Shown here: piece after piece, positions 46,201 through 55,186 of the stretch
Numbering within the stretch: position 1 is the stretch's first letter
Layout: each line of letters begins with the position of its first letter
NCBI RefSeq assembly: GCF_900111565.1
Contig: NZ_FOIK01000003.1
Location: 434,001 to 498,000, forward strand
DNA from: Paenibacillus sp. NFR01
GTDB lineage: Bacteria > Bacillota > Bacilli > Paenibacillales > Paenibacillaceae
Reading direction: 5' to 3'
Length of the DNA stretch: 64,000 nt
Program-made: the position numbers and the translations under genes
The notes under the pieces: generated by a model
The model's input: only the letters and a program-made list of their open reading frames with translations
Databases searched by the model: none
Told to the model about the DNA's origin: nothing

Positions 46201-47460
46201 TTGAAAAAGCTTGTTGCCGGAATAGCTGTTGCGTTGCTGGCTGTCACCATGCTGGGTCCCTCTGACGGATATGCCAAAAAAACGAGCGTCGCCGAAATCG
46301 ACAAGCAGCTGAAAAAGCTGCAGGAAGAGGTTCAGGCGGCCAAAGCGGCGCAGGAAAAAGCCGAAGTCCGCAATCAGGAAGCGCAGCATTACAAAAATAA
46401 AACAACGCAGAACCTTCAATACGTGCTCGACCAGATCGATCAGGTCAAGGGCAAGATGACAACCATTTCCGATCAGATCGCCAGTACGGAGAAGTCGCTG
46501 ACCGAAACGGCTACGGAACTGGATGCGGCGGAAGCGCGCGTGGAGGCTAGAGAAAAGCTGCTCGAATCCCGCGTCCGCCTGATGTATACCGACGGGGCGG
46601 TGTCCTACCTGGATGTGCTTCTGTCGTCGAAGAGTTTCTCCGACTTTCTGGACCGCGCCGATTCGCTGAAGCTGATCGTGAACCAGGATCAGGACCTGCT
46701 GGAGCAGCATAAGCAGGACGAAGCGACCGTCGTGGCCAAGAAGCAGGAGCTGGAAGGGCAATACGCCCAGGCGAAGGTACTGTATACGGAACTCGAAGCC
46801 CAGCGCAGCGTGCTGAAGGAGAACGAAGCCGAGAAGCAGGAGCTTATCGCGTATTACGATAAAGAAATTCAAGAATCGGACGGCATTACCGAAGAGCAGG
46901 ATGCCAAGCTGGTCGAACTCGCCAGCCAGCGGTCGGAGCTCGAACGGCAAAAGGACAAGATCAAAGCCCAAGAAGCGGCAGCCAAAGCCAAAGCGGCCAA
47001 AGAAGCCGCCGCCAAGCGAGCCAAGAGCAACCATTCCAGCTCCAGCTCGTCGTACGCCGGGGGGAACGGACCGTTCCTGCTGCCGGTCGGCAGCGTACGC
47101 ATCACTTCCGGGTATGGCAAGCGTACGCATCCGGTTACCGGCGAAGTGGGTAAAATGCATACCGGCGTAGACTTCGGCGTGCCGCAAGGTACCGATATCC
47201 ACGCGGCCGACGCCGGAACGGTGCTTGTCGCCGAATGGTGGAGCGGTTACGGATATTGCGTCATCATCGACCACGGCGGCGGCGTCTGGACGCTGTACGG
47301 CCATATCCGCGAAGGCGGCATCAAGGTCAGTGTCGGGGAGAAAGTGTCCCGCGGTCAAGTTATTGCTGAATCCGGTGCGACCGGCCGCGTGACCGGCCCG
47401 CATCTGCATTTCGAAGTCCGCGTCGACGGCAAGCCGGTCGATCCGATGCCGTATCTGTAA
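46201..47460 (+). CDS. EnvC-like coiled-coil M23 peptidase, probable FtsEX partner
   Basis: 419 residues from a TTG at 46201, with the ribosome site GGATGGGGAG seven bases upstream. A signal peptide (about 1-28, ending GYAK) is followed by two long coiled-coil segments (residues about 30-115 and 165-270) and a low-complexity linker rich in Ala/Lys and Ser. The C-terminal 130 residues are an M23/LytM peptidase with HTGVDFGVP and HLHFEVR, so the zinc ligands are kept and the enzyme should be active. In E. coli the EnvC LytM domain is degenerate; here it is not. FtsX-coiled coil activation is inferred from adjacency. Confidence 0.85.
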   Translation: MKKLVAGIAVALLAVTMLGPSDGYAKKTSVAEIDKQLKKLQEEVQAAKAAQEKAEVRNQEAQHYKNKTTQNLQYVLDQIDQVKGKMTTISDQIASTEKSLTETATELDAAEARVEAREKLLESRVRLMYTDGAVSYLDVLLSSKSFSDFLDRADSLKLIVNQDQDLLEQHKQDEATVVAKKQELEGQYAQAKVLYTELEAQRSVLKENEAEKQELIAYYDKEIQESDGITEEQDAKLVELASQRSELERQKDKIKAQEAAAKAKAAKEAAAKRAKSNHSSSSSSYAGGNGPFLLPVGSVRITSGYGKRTHPVTGEVGKMHTGVDFGVPQGTDIHAADAGTVLVAEWWSGYGYCVIIDHGGGVWTLYGHIREGGIKVSVGEKVSRGQVIAESGATGRVTGPHLHFEVRVDGKPVDPMPYL

Positions 47461-47564
47461 TTTTCATAGAAATCGGCCCCGCGGTATATACTGGAAGAGA
47501 TGCGTTCCTTCGGAACGGATAATTACGCGTGACAGATGGACAAGAAGGGACGGTGGGGAAAAGT

Positions 47565-49031
47565 ATGCTAAAGAAAAGTACGGCGGCGTTTATGATTGTA
47601 GCCGCCTTATTATGCGGCAGTTTGTTAACCTTGGCGGTGACCGGCTACGCGCATGTGTTCGGTGAAGCGGCGTCGAGCGGTGTCGCGGCGATCGCCCAAA
47701 CCAGTGGATTAAGCGATAAGGAGTCGCAAAAGCTGGGTACGACGATCGATCTGATCGAAGGGAACTATTATCAGGAAGTGGATCGGCAGAAGCTGATCGA
47801 CGGCGCGGTTAACGGAATGATGGAAGCGCTCGGCGATCCGTACTCCAATTATATGGGCAAAGAAACCGCCGAGAAATTCGAAGAGAGCATTGAGGGCTCA
47901 TTCTCCGGTATCGGGGCAGAGGTCTCCTCCGAGAACGGAAATGTCGTGGTCGTATCCCCAATCAAAGGCTCTCCTGCCGAAAAAGCGGGGATTAAAGCCA
48001 AAGACATCATTCTCTCCGTGAACGGCGAATCGCTGGCGGGAATGGATCTGAATGATGCGGTCAATAAAATCCGCGGCCCGAAAGGCAGCGAAGCCACGCT
48101 GATGATTCAGCGCGCCGGCACCACCGACCCGATCAAATATGTCATTACCCGCGACGACGTGAAGCTGGAGACCGTCTATGCCAAGATGGGCAGCGACAAG
48201 ATCGGCGTCATTGAAGTTACGCAATTCTCGCTTAATACGGCTGACCGGTTCAAAGAAGAATTAGCCAATCTGGAGAAGCAGGGCATGAAGGGGCTCGTGA
48301 TCGACGTCCGCAACGACCCGGGCGGCGTGCTGCCGATCGTCATTGAAATGGCCGAGCAATTCGTTCCGGCCGGCAAAACGATCGTTCAAGTGGAAGACAA
48401 GGACAAAGCCCGCGAAGTCAGCAAGTCGAAAGGCTCCAGCAAAAAGTATCCGGTGGCTGTCCTGATCAATAAAGGCAGCGCCAGTGCTTCGGAGATTCTG
48501 GCCGGCGCGCTGCAGCAATCTGCAGGAGCCAAGCTGATCGGCGAAAACTCCTTCGGTAAAGGCACGGTTCAAACGAGCTTCGACAAGCAGCTCGGCGACG
48601 GTAGCCTGCTGAAGATTACGATTGCCAAATGGCTTACGCCGAACGGTACCTGGATACACGGCAAGGGCATCAAGCCCGACATTGCCGTGGCCCAGCCGGA
48701 TTATTTCTCAGTGGCGCCGATCAATAAATCCGTGAAGCTCCAATACAATATGAACAGCACCGATGTGAAGAACGCGCAGATTATGCTGGGCGGCCTGGGC
48801 TACAAGCCGGGACGCAAGGACGGCTACTTCGACGCCGCAACCAAAGAAGCGGTCAAGAAGTTCCAAAGCGCCAGCAAGCTGAGCGTAACCGGCATCATCG
48901 ACGCCAAAACAGCGGAAGCGCTGGAAAGCGCGCTGGTGAAAGCCATCCAGAATCCGGTCAATGACAATCAGCTGAACAAGGCGATTGCGGAAGTCGGGCA
49001 GGAGATTAAAGCAGCGGCGGCGAACAAGTAA
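47565..49031 (+). CDS. ctpB: C-terminal processing protease CtpA/CtpB with peptidoglycan-binding domain
   Basis: 488 residues from the ATG at 47565 (ribosome site GGTGGGG); GTG codons upstream lack good spacing. An N-terminal membrane anchor (about 10-32) leads to a PDZ domain (VSPIKGSPAEKAGIKAKD) and an S41 protease core with catalytic serine in NKGSASASEIL and lysine in FGKGTVQ. A peptidoglycan-binding type 1 domain is at the C terminus (about 405-465). In B. subtilis CtpB cleaves SpoIVFA during sporulation; the same role is plausible here, not proven. Confidence 0.92.
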   Translation: MLKKSTAAFMIVAALLCGSLLTLAVTGYAHVFGEAASSGVAAIAQTSGLSDKESQKLGTTIDLIEGNYYQEVDRQKLIDGAVNGMMEALGDPYSNYMGKETAEKFEESIEGSFSGIGAEVSSENGNVVVVSPIKGSPAEKAGIKAKDIILSVNGESLAGMDLNDAVNKIRGPKGSEATLMIQRAGTTDPIKYVITRDDVKLETVYAKMGSDKIGVIEVTQFSLNTADRFKEELANLEKQGMKGLVIDVRNDPGGVLPIVIEMAEQFVPAGKTIVQVEDKDKAREVSKSKGSSKKYPVAVLINKGSASASEILAGALQQSAGAKLIGENSFGKGTVQTSFDKQLGDGSLLKITIAKWLTPNGTWIHGKGIKPDIAVAQPDYFSVAPINKSVKLQYNMNSTDVKNAQIMLGGLGYKPGRKDGYFDAATKEAVKKFQSASKLSVTGIIDAKTAEALESALVKAIQNPVNDNQLNKAIAEVGQEIKAAAANK

Positions 49032-49059
49032 GAAGGCTGATTTCAGCCTTCTTTTTTTG
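49031..49059 (+). terminator. Terminator after the S41 protease gene
   Basis: AGAAGGCTGA and TCAGCCTTCT pair perfectly over 10 bases around a two-base centre, followed by T7. Confidence 0.85.
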
Positions 49060-49167
49060 AAGATATCGGAAGGTATAAGCTTCACCGCTAAAGAAGCACC
49101 TGACTTGGCTTCGAAGTCAAAGCTACACTTTATGGGGTTTAAGCAGCCTGAAGGAGGGACGTACGCG

Positions 49168-50484
49168 TTGGATGTAATGACCGATCTGCTTGCCGACTGG
49201 GGCTCAGCCTGGATCCATCTGCTGATTCAGCCCTATTACTATATTGCCGTACTCTTTGTCATTCTTTATTTCCGCCGGCAAATCGCCTTGGAGCGCAAGC
49301 TGGTTCATGTTAAACTGCACAGCCTGGGAAGCGAGCTTTGGCGGGCGGTATGGAGCGGCGCCGTTCTGGGGCTGGCCGTCTCCTTGCTGGCCATTCTGCT
49401 CGGCGTTACAGTTTCAGGCACAGCTGTGGCCTGCATTTGGGGGGTCAGCCTGCTCTTGATGCTGATCCGCGTCCGCTACCTGTGCTTTGCCTACGCAATT
49501 GGCGTACTTGGCGTTGTGCAGCTGATTCTTACCTGGCTGCCGGACTCCCTGCAAAGCGGACAAGGCGGCGAGATCGTCACCGCCATCCTGGATATGGACA
49601 TTCCGGCCCTGCTCGCGCTGGCTGCGCTGCTGCATCTCGCGGAAGCGCTGCTCGCACGCTGGCAGGGTCCGGGATTGGCTTCGCCGCTGTTCCTGGACGG
49701 TAAACGCGGCAAGGTCGTCGGCGGCTACCGGCTGGAGGGCTTCTGGCCGTTGCCGCTGTTCCTGCTCATCCCCGCCGGGACGGGGGCGGAGCATCTGCCG
49801 TGGCAGCCGCTGCTGGGCGGCGGCCTGGGGCTCGTCTCGCTGCCGGTGCTGATCGGCTTCAGCGAGACGACGCACAGCCGCCTGCCCGCGCGCAAGGCAG
49901 CCGCCACTGCAGGACATCTGCTGATCTACAGCATCGTCCTGCTGGGGTTGGCGCTGCTCGCACACTGGTGGAGCCCGCTCACCGTGCTCGCAGCGCTTGC
50001 TGCCCTCGGGCTACACGAAGGCATCCGGCTCTACAGCGGGCTGGTGGAGCAGGGCAGCAGCCCGCTGTTTGTGCATCCGCCGAGCGGCCTGAAGGTCCTC
50101 GCCGTGCTGCCCGGCAGCCCGGCGGAGGAGCTGGGGATCGCGCCCGGCGAAGTGGTCCTCAAGGTCAACGGCGTGGCGTTGACCGCGGCGGCGCAGCTGC
50201 ATGAGGCGCTGCGCCTCAATGCGGCGTACTGCAAGCTCGAAGTGCAGAATCTGGAGGGCGAGAGCAAATTTCTGCAGCGCCCGATTTATGAAGGCGAGCA
50301 TCATCAGCTCGGCATGATCCTGGCGCCGGAGCCGGATACGGGGCTGACGGCCGCCGCGAAGCCGGCGAACATCCTCGAGATCATAACGGCAAAGACGGGC
50401 ACGCACCGCCGGGCAGGCGGGACGTCCGGCGGCGAACTGAAACGGCCGAAGCCGGGCGGCAAGCGCGGCACGGCGGAGATGTAA
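49168..50484 (+). CDS. minJ: MinJ-like multi-pass membrane protein with PDZ domain
   Basis: 438 residues from a TTG at 49168, eight bases after AAGGAGGG; an ATG at 49177 is too far from that site. The N-terminal 300 residues hold about eight hydrophobic segments. A cytoplasmic PDZ domain follows (LKVLAVLPGSPAEELGIAPG), and the C terminus is basic and low-complexity. In B. subtilis MinJ bridges DivIVA and MinD at division sites and lies near ctpB. The call rests on topology and position; sequence identity could not be assessed. It is highly GC-rich compared with earlier genes. Confidence 0.7.
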   Translation: MDVMTDLLADWGSAWIHLLIQPYYYIAVLFVILYFRRQIALERKLVHVKLHSLGSELWRAVWSGAVLGLAVSLLAILLGVTVSGTAVACIWGVSLLLMLIRVRYLCFAYAIGVLGVVQLILTWLPDSLQSGQGGEIVTAILDMDIPALLALAALLHLAEALLARWQGPGLASPLFLDGKRGKVVGGYRLEGFWPLPLFLLIPAGTGAEHLPWQPLLGGGLGLVSLPVLIGFSETTHSRLPARKAAATAGHLLIYSIVLLGLALLAHWWSPLTVLAALAALGLHEGIRLYSGLVEQGSSPLFVHPPSGLKVLAVLPGSPAEELGIAPGEVVLKVNGVALTAAAQLHEALRLNAAYCKLEVQNLEGESKFLQRPIYEGEHHQLGMILAPEPDTGLTAAAKPANILEIITAKTGTHRRAGGTSGGELKRPKPGGKRGTAEM

Positions 50485-50487
50485 ATG

Positions 50488-50580
50488 CCAGTGCCGGCAT
50501 GGCTGCCATTGGCACTGGAGAAAAGATATAGGGCGCGTTCCGCCCAGCCTGAAGCGGCTGGCGGAACGCGCCCTTTGTTG
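50488..50580 (+). terminator. Two consecutive hairpins after the MinJ-like gene, the second a terminator
   Basis: First hairpin: CCAGTGCC (50488-50495) with GGCACTGG (50511-50518). Second: GGGCGCGTTCCGCC (from 50531) with GGCGGAACGCGCCC (to 50573), extended by AGCC/GGCT and followed by TTTG. Confidence 0.75.
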
Positions 50581-50678
50581 GTTTGCTGGTATACGATCCC
50601 TTTCTCTTGCACGCAATTTGCTTCCATTTGCCCGACAGATCGACCGGTTCGCCTCCCTGCGCATCTCCACTTGCATGG

Positions 50679-50810
50679 TTACGGACATCAGCGCCGTTAT
50701 GTATGCAGAAACAGCCAAAATTCGCTTGAAACGAAGAAATAACGGCGCTGAGGTCCGATAGATCAGGAAAATCACCATATTTCCAAAAATAGCGGCGCTC
50801 ATGTCCGTTA
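50679..50810. repeat. Three copies of a small palindromic repeat
   Basis: A unit close to TAACGGCGCTGATGTCCGTTA occurs inverted at 50679-50700 and direct at 50740-50760 and 50790-50810. Each unit is itself roughly palindromic (TAACGG with CCGTTA around a nine-base centre). The 400-base gap 50485-50887 holds only the hairpins above and these repeats; I see no gene in it. Confidence 0.7.
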
Positions 50811-50887
50811 GGTGCGATGACTGAGGGAGGGTAGGATTCGGAGCGGCGAAACAGCAGCTAAAGATCGCCCACGCTTACGCCACCCGC

Positions 50888-51547
50888 CTACGCCTGCTTC
50901 TGCTTCAAATAAAAGATCGCAATCTGCGTACGGTCGCGCAGGTTCAGCTTGCTGAGGATATCGGTGATGTAATTTTTGATCGTGCCTTCGCTCAGGAAGA
51001 GCGTTCCGGCGATCTCTTTGTTGCTGAAGCCGTCGGCAATCAGCGAGACAACGGACAGCTCGGCTTTGGTTAGGCCGAAGCCCTCCAGGGGATGCTTTGC
51101 GAGTACAAGTTCCGGAGTCGGAGCGGCAGGCTGCAGAAAGCCGGTCAACTTGCGGGTAATATCGGGGTGGATAAGCATATTGCCGTCATGGACGGTTTTG
51201 ATGCCCTGCACGATTTTGTCGGGCGGAATATTCTTGAGGAGATACCCGCTTGCTCCGCTGCGCAGCGCCTCTATTATGTACTCGTCGTCGTCGAAGGTGG
51301 TCAGCATCAGCACTTTGATCTGCGGATAAGCCGCTTTGATCCGGCGCGTCCCCTCCACGCCGTCGCAGCCGGGCATGCGGATGTCCATCAGCACGACATC
51401 GACCTGTGGCAGCGCGCCAATCCGCTCCAAAGCTTCGTTGCCGTCCCCCGCTAGTCCGGCCACGCCGATGCCGGCATCCAGCGCGACAAGCACCTTCAGA
51501 CTTTCACGGATAAACGGATCATCGTCCACTATCAGTACCTGAATCAC
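50888..51547 (-). CDS. NarL/LuxR-type response regulator
   Basis: 219 residues from a GTG six bases after an AGGAGGG ribosome site; the frame extends further upstream without one. The receiver domain begins QVLIVDDDPFIRE, the phosphorylated aspartate is in VVLMDIRMPG (near residue 57), and LTTFDDDEYI and LLKNIP complete it. A LuxR-type helix-turn-helix ends the protein (LSVVSLIADGFSNKEIAGTL, then EGTIKNYITDIL). It lies downstream of its kinase on the minus strand, about 100 bases away. It probably controls the divergent ABC operon. Confidence 0.9.
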   Translation of the reverse strand: MIQVLIVDDDPFIRESLKVLVALDAGIGVAGLAGDGNEALERIGALPQVDVVLMDIRMPGCDGVEGTRRIKAAYPQIKVLMLTTFDDDEYIIEALRSGASGYLLKNIPPDKIVQGIKTVHDGNMLIHPDITRKLTGFLQPAAPTPELVLAKHPLEGFGLTKAELSVVSLIADGFSNKEIAGTLFLSEGTIKNYITDILSKLNLRDRTQIAIFYLKQKQA

Positions 51548-51647
51548 GAATAACCCTCCTAGTGTGTTTTTTATAAAACCGGCGGCCACGTTAATCCAGC
51601 TTCCGCACTCGTCCAGATTTCATCTGCCTGAGCTCCAAGGCAAAAAA

Positions 51648-52811
51648 CTACATCGCTTCTCCCGGATGAAACACCGGCAGCCGGGTAATGACGGCGAATT
51701 GCGGCGCGGTCACCACCTCGATCCGCCCGCCGACCATTTGCGTTCGCTCCTGCATGCCTTTTAGCCCCAGGCCGCCGCCGCTGCGCATTCTGCTGCAGTC
51801 GGCTTCATCGGGCAGCCGGCCGTCATTGCCGACCTCCATCGTCACTTCGCCTTCCATATAGTGGAGGGAGATGCTGAGGGCGGAAGCCTTGCCGTGCCGC
51901 AGCGCATTGGTGATCGCCTCGCGGGCATTGTTATAGAGCACCACCTGCTGGCTGGGATACAGCGGGTAAGGCATACCGCTAACCGCGTACGAGGTCCGGA
52001 TGCCGGTGTCGCGGCCCGTTTCCTCCAGCAGCCGGTCCAGTGCATAAGCGCCCTCGAGCCGCGGCGCGCCGTGAATGCGGCGCACTGCAGAACGCATATC
52101 GTCCATGCTGGCGGCAAGCTGATCGCGGATCTGCCCCATCAGGGCCATGCCCTGCTCCGGTGCTACCGGCAAGGTGTGGATGGCGGCCTCCATCATCATT
52201 TTGGCCCGGATCAGCCGGTGGCCGATGTCATCATGCAGTTGGCGGGAGATGCGCACCCGTTCCTCCGTCTGCGCCGCGTCCTCGACCTGGGCCGCAAACT
52301 GCAGCAGCCGGGCGCGGGCCTCTTCCAGCTCGTAGTGCTTTTTACGCAGCTCGTCGTACAAATATTCGGTATCCTCGCGCCCCCGACCCGCGCCCAGCAG
52401 CAGTCCGTTCAAGGTACTGGCCAGCACGAACACGAGATTCACCGTGATCCGGAGCAGTGGCTCCCATGTCCAGCAAGCTTCATTCAGAACGGAAAGATGC
52501 AGCAGCGCGAGTACCGAGACCCACGCCGCCGGCCTATGCCGGGAATAAGCCAGCAGCGCGGAGATTGCCGGGAACAGCAGCAAAAAGCCGAACGTCCGGA
52601 ACAGCCATGCCGAGTATAACAGCTCCATTACGGCAAACAGCCGGGACAGCGCCGTATCATTGCGGGTCCGGTCGCCGATGACGGCTATCAGGAGCAGCAG
52701 CAGAAAGTCCAGGACAAACCGGTCGTTGTCCATGCCGCTATAATAGTAGACGGCGATCAGGGCAGGCACGGATATCAAACCGTACCGCAGCAGCTTAAGG
52801 TTTCTAGACAC
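51648..52811 (-). CDS. DesK/LiaS-type sensor histidine kinase
   Basis: 387 residues with about five membrane helices in the first 145 residues and no large external sensor, so it probably senses the membrane itself. A coiled coil (about 150-185) leads to a HisKA_3 domain with the phospho-histidine H193 in RQLHDDIGHRL, and a HATPase domain (NNAREAITNALRHG, GGGLGLKGMQER). It starts at a GTG with a distant AAAGGA site. It pairs with the response regulator downstream; the stimulus is unknown. Confidence 0.88.
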   Translation of the reverse strand: MSRNLKLLRYGLISVPALIAVYYYSGMDNDRFVLDFLLLLLIAVIGDRTRNDTALSRLFAVMELLYSAWLFRTFGFLLLFPAISALLAYSRHRPAAWVSVLALLHLSVLNEACWTWEPLLRITVNLVFVLASTLNGLLLGAGRGREDTEYLYDELRKKHYELEEARARLLQFAAQVEDAAQTEERVRISRQLHDDIGHRLIRAKMMMEAAIHTLPVAPEQGMALMGQIRDQLAASMDDMRSAVRRIHGAPRLEGAYALDRLLEETGRDTGIRTSYAVSGMPYPLYPSQQVVLYNNAREAITNALRHGKASALSISLHYMEGEVTMEVGNDGRLPDEADCSRMRSGGGLGLKGMQERTQMVGGRIEVVTAPQFAVITRLPVFHPGEAM

Positions 52812-52852
52812 AAGGAGTCAGTCCTTTTGGGCAGAGAATGGCTTCTAAATTT

Positions 52853-52936
52853 TTTATCGAATTGCTCTTATTGGTTTTGCTTTTATCGCATTGCATTTAC
52901 CGAAGTTCCTTTACCGAATGGCCTATATCGAATCGA
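52853..52936. repeat. Degenerate 14-base tandem repeat in the divergent control region
   Basis: Units close to TTTAYCGAATTGC start at 52853, about 52867 (poor copy), 52882, 52896, 52910 and 52924, giving a period of 14-15 bases. It sits between the start of the kinase gene and the ABC operon promoter. Confidence 0.6.
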
Positions 52937-52983
52937 CTAAATAGTTCCTTCTATTTTAGCATACCGGTCCTTGTGCACAGGAT

Positions 52984-53049
52984 ATGACTTTAGTCATCTC
53001 TGGAAAATGACCTTTCGTACCTGCCGCGCCGCTCCCCGTGTTTTACAAT
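52984..53049 (+). promoter_or_regulatory. Palindromic operator pair and -10 box of the ABC operon
   Basis: ATGACTTTAGTCAT (52984-52997) is a near-perfect palindrome; a poorer copy, ATGACCTTTCGTAC, lies at 53007-53020. TACAAT at 53044-53049 is the likely -10, with no good -35 (CTGCCG). The two sites would be centred near -65 and -42, fitting activation by the neighbouring response regulator. Confidence 0.55.
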
Positions 53050-53082
53050 AAAGCCAAGAAGAAACAGAAGGAGCGATGTTCC

Positions 53083-54018
53083 ATGGCACTTGCGGTGCTC
53101 AGCAATGTGGTGAAGCGGTATGATCAGAAGCTGCCGGTCGATCACGTCAATCTTACAATCGAAGAAGGAGAAATATTCGGCCTGCTCGGACCGAACGGCG
53201 CGGGGAAAAGCACGACCATCAGCATGATCTGCGGCCTGCTCAAAATCGACGGCGGCGAGATTCAAATCGACGGGCTGTCGGTGGAGAAATATCCGCTGGA
53301 GATCAAAAAACGGATCGGCCTGGTGCCTCAGGATCTGGCCTTATATGAAACGATGAGCGCCGAGGATAACGTCAGCTTTTTCGGTAAGCTGTATGGACTG
53401 CGCGGCAAGCTGCTCAAAGACCGGGTCAAGGAAGCGCTGGAGTTCACCGGCCTATCCGACCGCGCGAAAGAGAAGCCTTCGACCTTCTCCGGCGGCATGA
53501 AACGCAGACTCAATATCGCCTGTGCGATTATGCACCGTCCGAAGCTGATCATCATGGATGAGCCGACCGTCGGCATCGATCCGCAGTCGCGCAATCATAT
53601 TCTGGAGTCGGTCAAGGCGCTCAACAAGATGGGTTCCTCCATTATTTATACCAGCCATTACATGGAAGAGGTCGCCGCGCTGTGCGACCGGGTAGCCATT
53701 ATGGATAAAGGCCATATTATTGCCTGCGGTACTGAAGGCGAACTGCGGGCACGGGTGGCCCAGGAAGAAAAAATTGTGGTCAAAGCCTCGAACGTGACCC
53801 CGGAGCTGCTGAACGAACTGCGGCGGCATCCGCGCGTAAACCGGGTGGAGACTGCGGAAGGCGTAGTCGAGCTATACCTGCCGTCCTCGCAGACGGAGCT
53901 TCAGGATATTTTGTTTATATTCAGCAAACACGAAGGCGTCATTGCTTCATTGCATATTGAAGAACCCGACCTGGAGACATTATTCCTCAGCCTGACCGGC
54001 CGGACCCTGCGGGATTAA
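53083..54018 (+). CDS. ABC transporter ATPase, exporter type
   Basis: 311 residues from the ATG at 53083 (AGAAGGAG nine bases upstream). Walker A GPNGAGKSTT, the signature FSGGMKRRLNIA and Walker B LIIMDEPTVGID are intact; the last 90 residues are the accessory domain common in drug and lantibiotic exporters (DrrA/CcmA-like). Two ABC-2 permease genes follow at once. It is divergent from the two-component genes. The substrate is unknown; lipids, peptides or antibiotics are typical of such systems. Confidence 0.9.
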   Translation: MALAVLSNVVKRYDQKLPVDHVNLTIEEGEIFGLLGPNGAGKSTTISMICGLLKIDGGEIQIDGLSVEKYPLEIKKRIGLVPQDLALYETMSAEDNVSFFGKLYGLRGKLLKDRVKEALEFTGLSDRAKEKPSTFSGGMKRRLNIACAIMHRPKLIIMDEPTVGIDPQSRNHILESVKALNKMGSSIIYTSHYMEEVAALCDRVAIMDKGHIIACGTEGELRARVAQEEKIVVKASNVTPELLNELRRHPRVNRVETAEGVVELYLPSSQTELQDILFIFSKHEGVIASLHIEEPDLETLFLSLTGRTLRD

Positions 54019-54028
54019 GGAGGCTGCC

Positions 54029-55186
54029 ATGAACATTTGGACGATTATGCTGTTTGAGCTGCGACGTGTCGCGCGGTCCCGGACGTTTTTGCTGAACATG
54101 ATTCTGCTGCCGTTGGTGCTGATTTTTATTCTGGGTGCATCGTTGTCCAAGGTGGTCGGCGTGGCGGATGATGCGGCCGAGATCGAGCGGGTGAAGGTGG
54201 CTATCGTAAATGAACCGTCTTCGGCAATGATCACGGCATTCCTGCACAACCCTGAGGTCAAAGAGGCGGTAACGCCGCAGGCCGTGGATAACCGAAGCGA
54301 AGCGGTAAGCGGGCTGCGGGCAGGGAAATACGATTATGCCGTCATCGTGCCGAATGGTTTCGACGCTGAAGTGCAGGGCGGAAGCCAGGCCAAGCTTGAA
54401 TTTATTTTAGGAAAAAGCGCGGAGCATAACCGTGTAGCCGGAACCGTATTCGACAATCTGCTGTCGACGCTGAATTACCGGCAGGCTGCGGCCATTGCGC
54501 TTGGACCGGAGGTGCTGGCGGCCAGCACCGCTTCCGTTGAAGAACAGCCGCCCGTGAAGAACGGGCAGCTCAGCGAAGATGGCGGGACCTATTCCGCGTC
54601 GCAATTTTACGCCGCCTCGATGCTGCTGATGTTCCTGCTGTACAGCGGGCTGACGGTCACCCAATCGCTGTTCAGCGAGAAGGAGAACCATACGCTTACC
54701 CGGATCAGCTCGATGCCGGTCAAAGGCTCGCATCTGTTTATCGGCAAAATGCTCGGCGTCGGGCTGATTACCGTGGCGCAATGCGCGGCCATCGTGCTCT
54801 TGTCCCGTGGGCTGTTCGGCGTCTATTGGGGCAATCGCCCTGGACTGCTGACCGTATTCTGCCTGCTGATGATCATTGCCTCCATGACCTTTTCCATTCT
54901 GGTCTGCATGCTTACGAAATCGTTGTCGAGCGCGAATACGATTATCAACACATTCACCGTAGCGATGACCTTCATCAGCGGAGGGATGGCTCCGCTTCCG
55001 GATTCCTGGGTCAATTCCGTCGGCGCCTTTACCGTGAACCACTGGGTGCTGCAGGCCATGATCCGCATGATGCTGCACTCCGGGCTGGGGCAGCTGCTCC
55101 CCAATCTGCTGATAATGAGTGCGATTTGCCTGGTGCTGTTCAGCGCAGCGATTTTTTCGTACCGGAAGGTGGGTTACCATGGATAA
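54029..55186 (+). CDS. ABC-2 type permease (first of pair)
   Basis: 385 residues with an N-terminal membrane helix (about 20-42), a large extracytoplasmic domain (VKVAIVNEPSSAMITAFL onward) and five C-terminal helices (MLLMFLLYSGLTVTQSL to the end), the ABC2_membrane_3 layout of YhfI/YvfS-type exporters. The ribosome site AAGGAGG precedes the ATG by five bases. It overlaps the next gene by eight bases and resembles it in architecture, so the two should form a heterodimer. Confidence 0.87.
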   Translation: MNIWTIMLFELRRVARSRTFLLNMILLPLVLIFILGASLSKVVGVADDAAEIERVKVAIVNEPSSAMITAFLHNPEVKEAVTPQAVDNRSEAVSGLRAGKYDYAVIVPNGFDAEVQGGSQAKLEFILGKSAEHNRVAGTVFDNLLSTLNYRQAAAIALGPEVLAASTASVEEQPPVKNGQLSEDGGTYSASQFYAASMLLMFLLYSGLTVTQSLFSEKENHTLTRISSMPVKGSHLFIGKMLGVGLITVAQCAAIVLLSRGLFGVYWGNRPGLLTVFCLLMIIASMTFSILVCMLTKSLSSANTIINTFTVAMTFISGGMAPLPDSWVNSVGAFTVNHWVLQAMIRMMLHSGLGQLLPNLLIMSAICLVLFSAAIFSYRKVGYHG

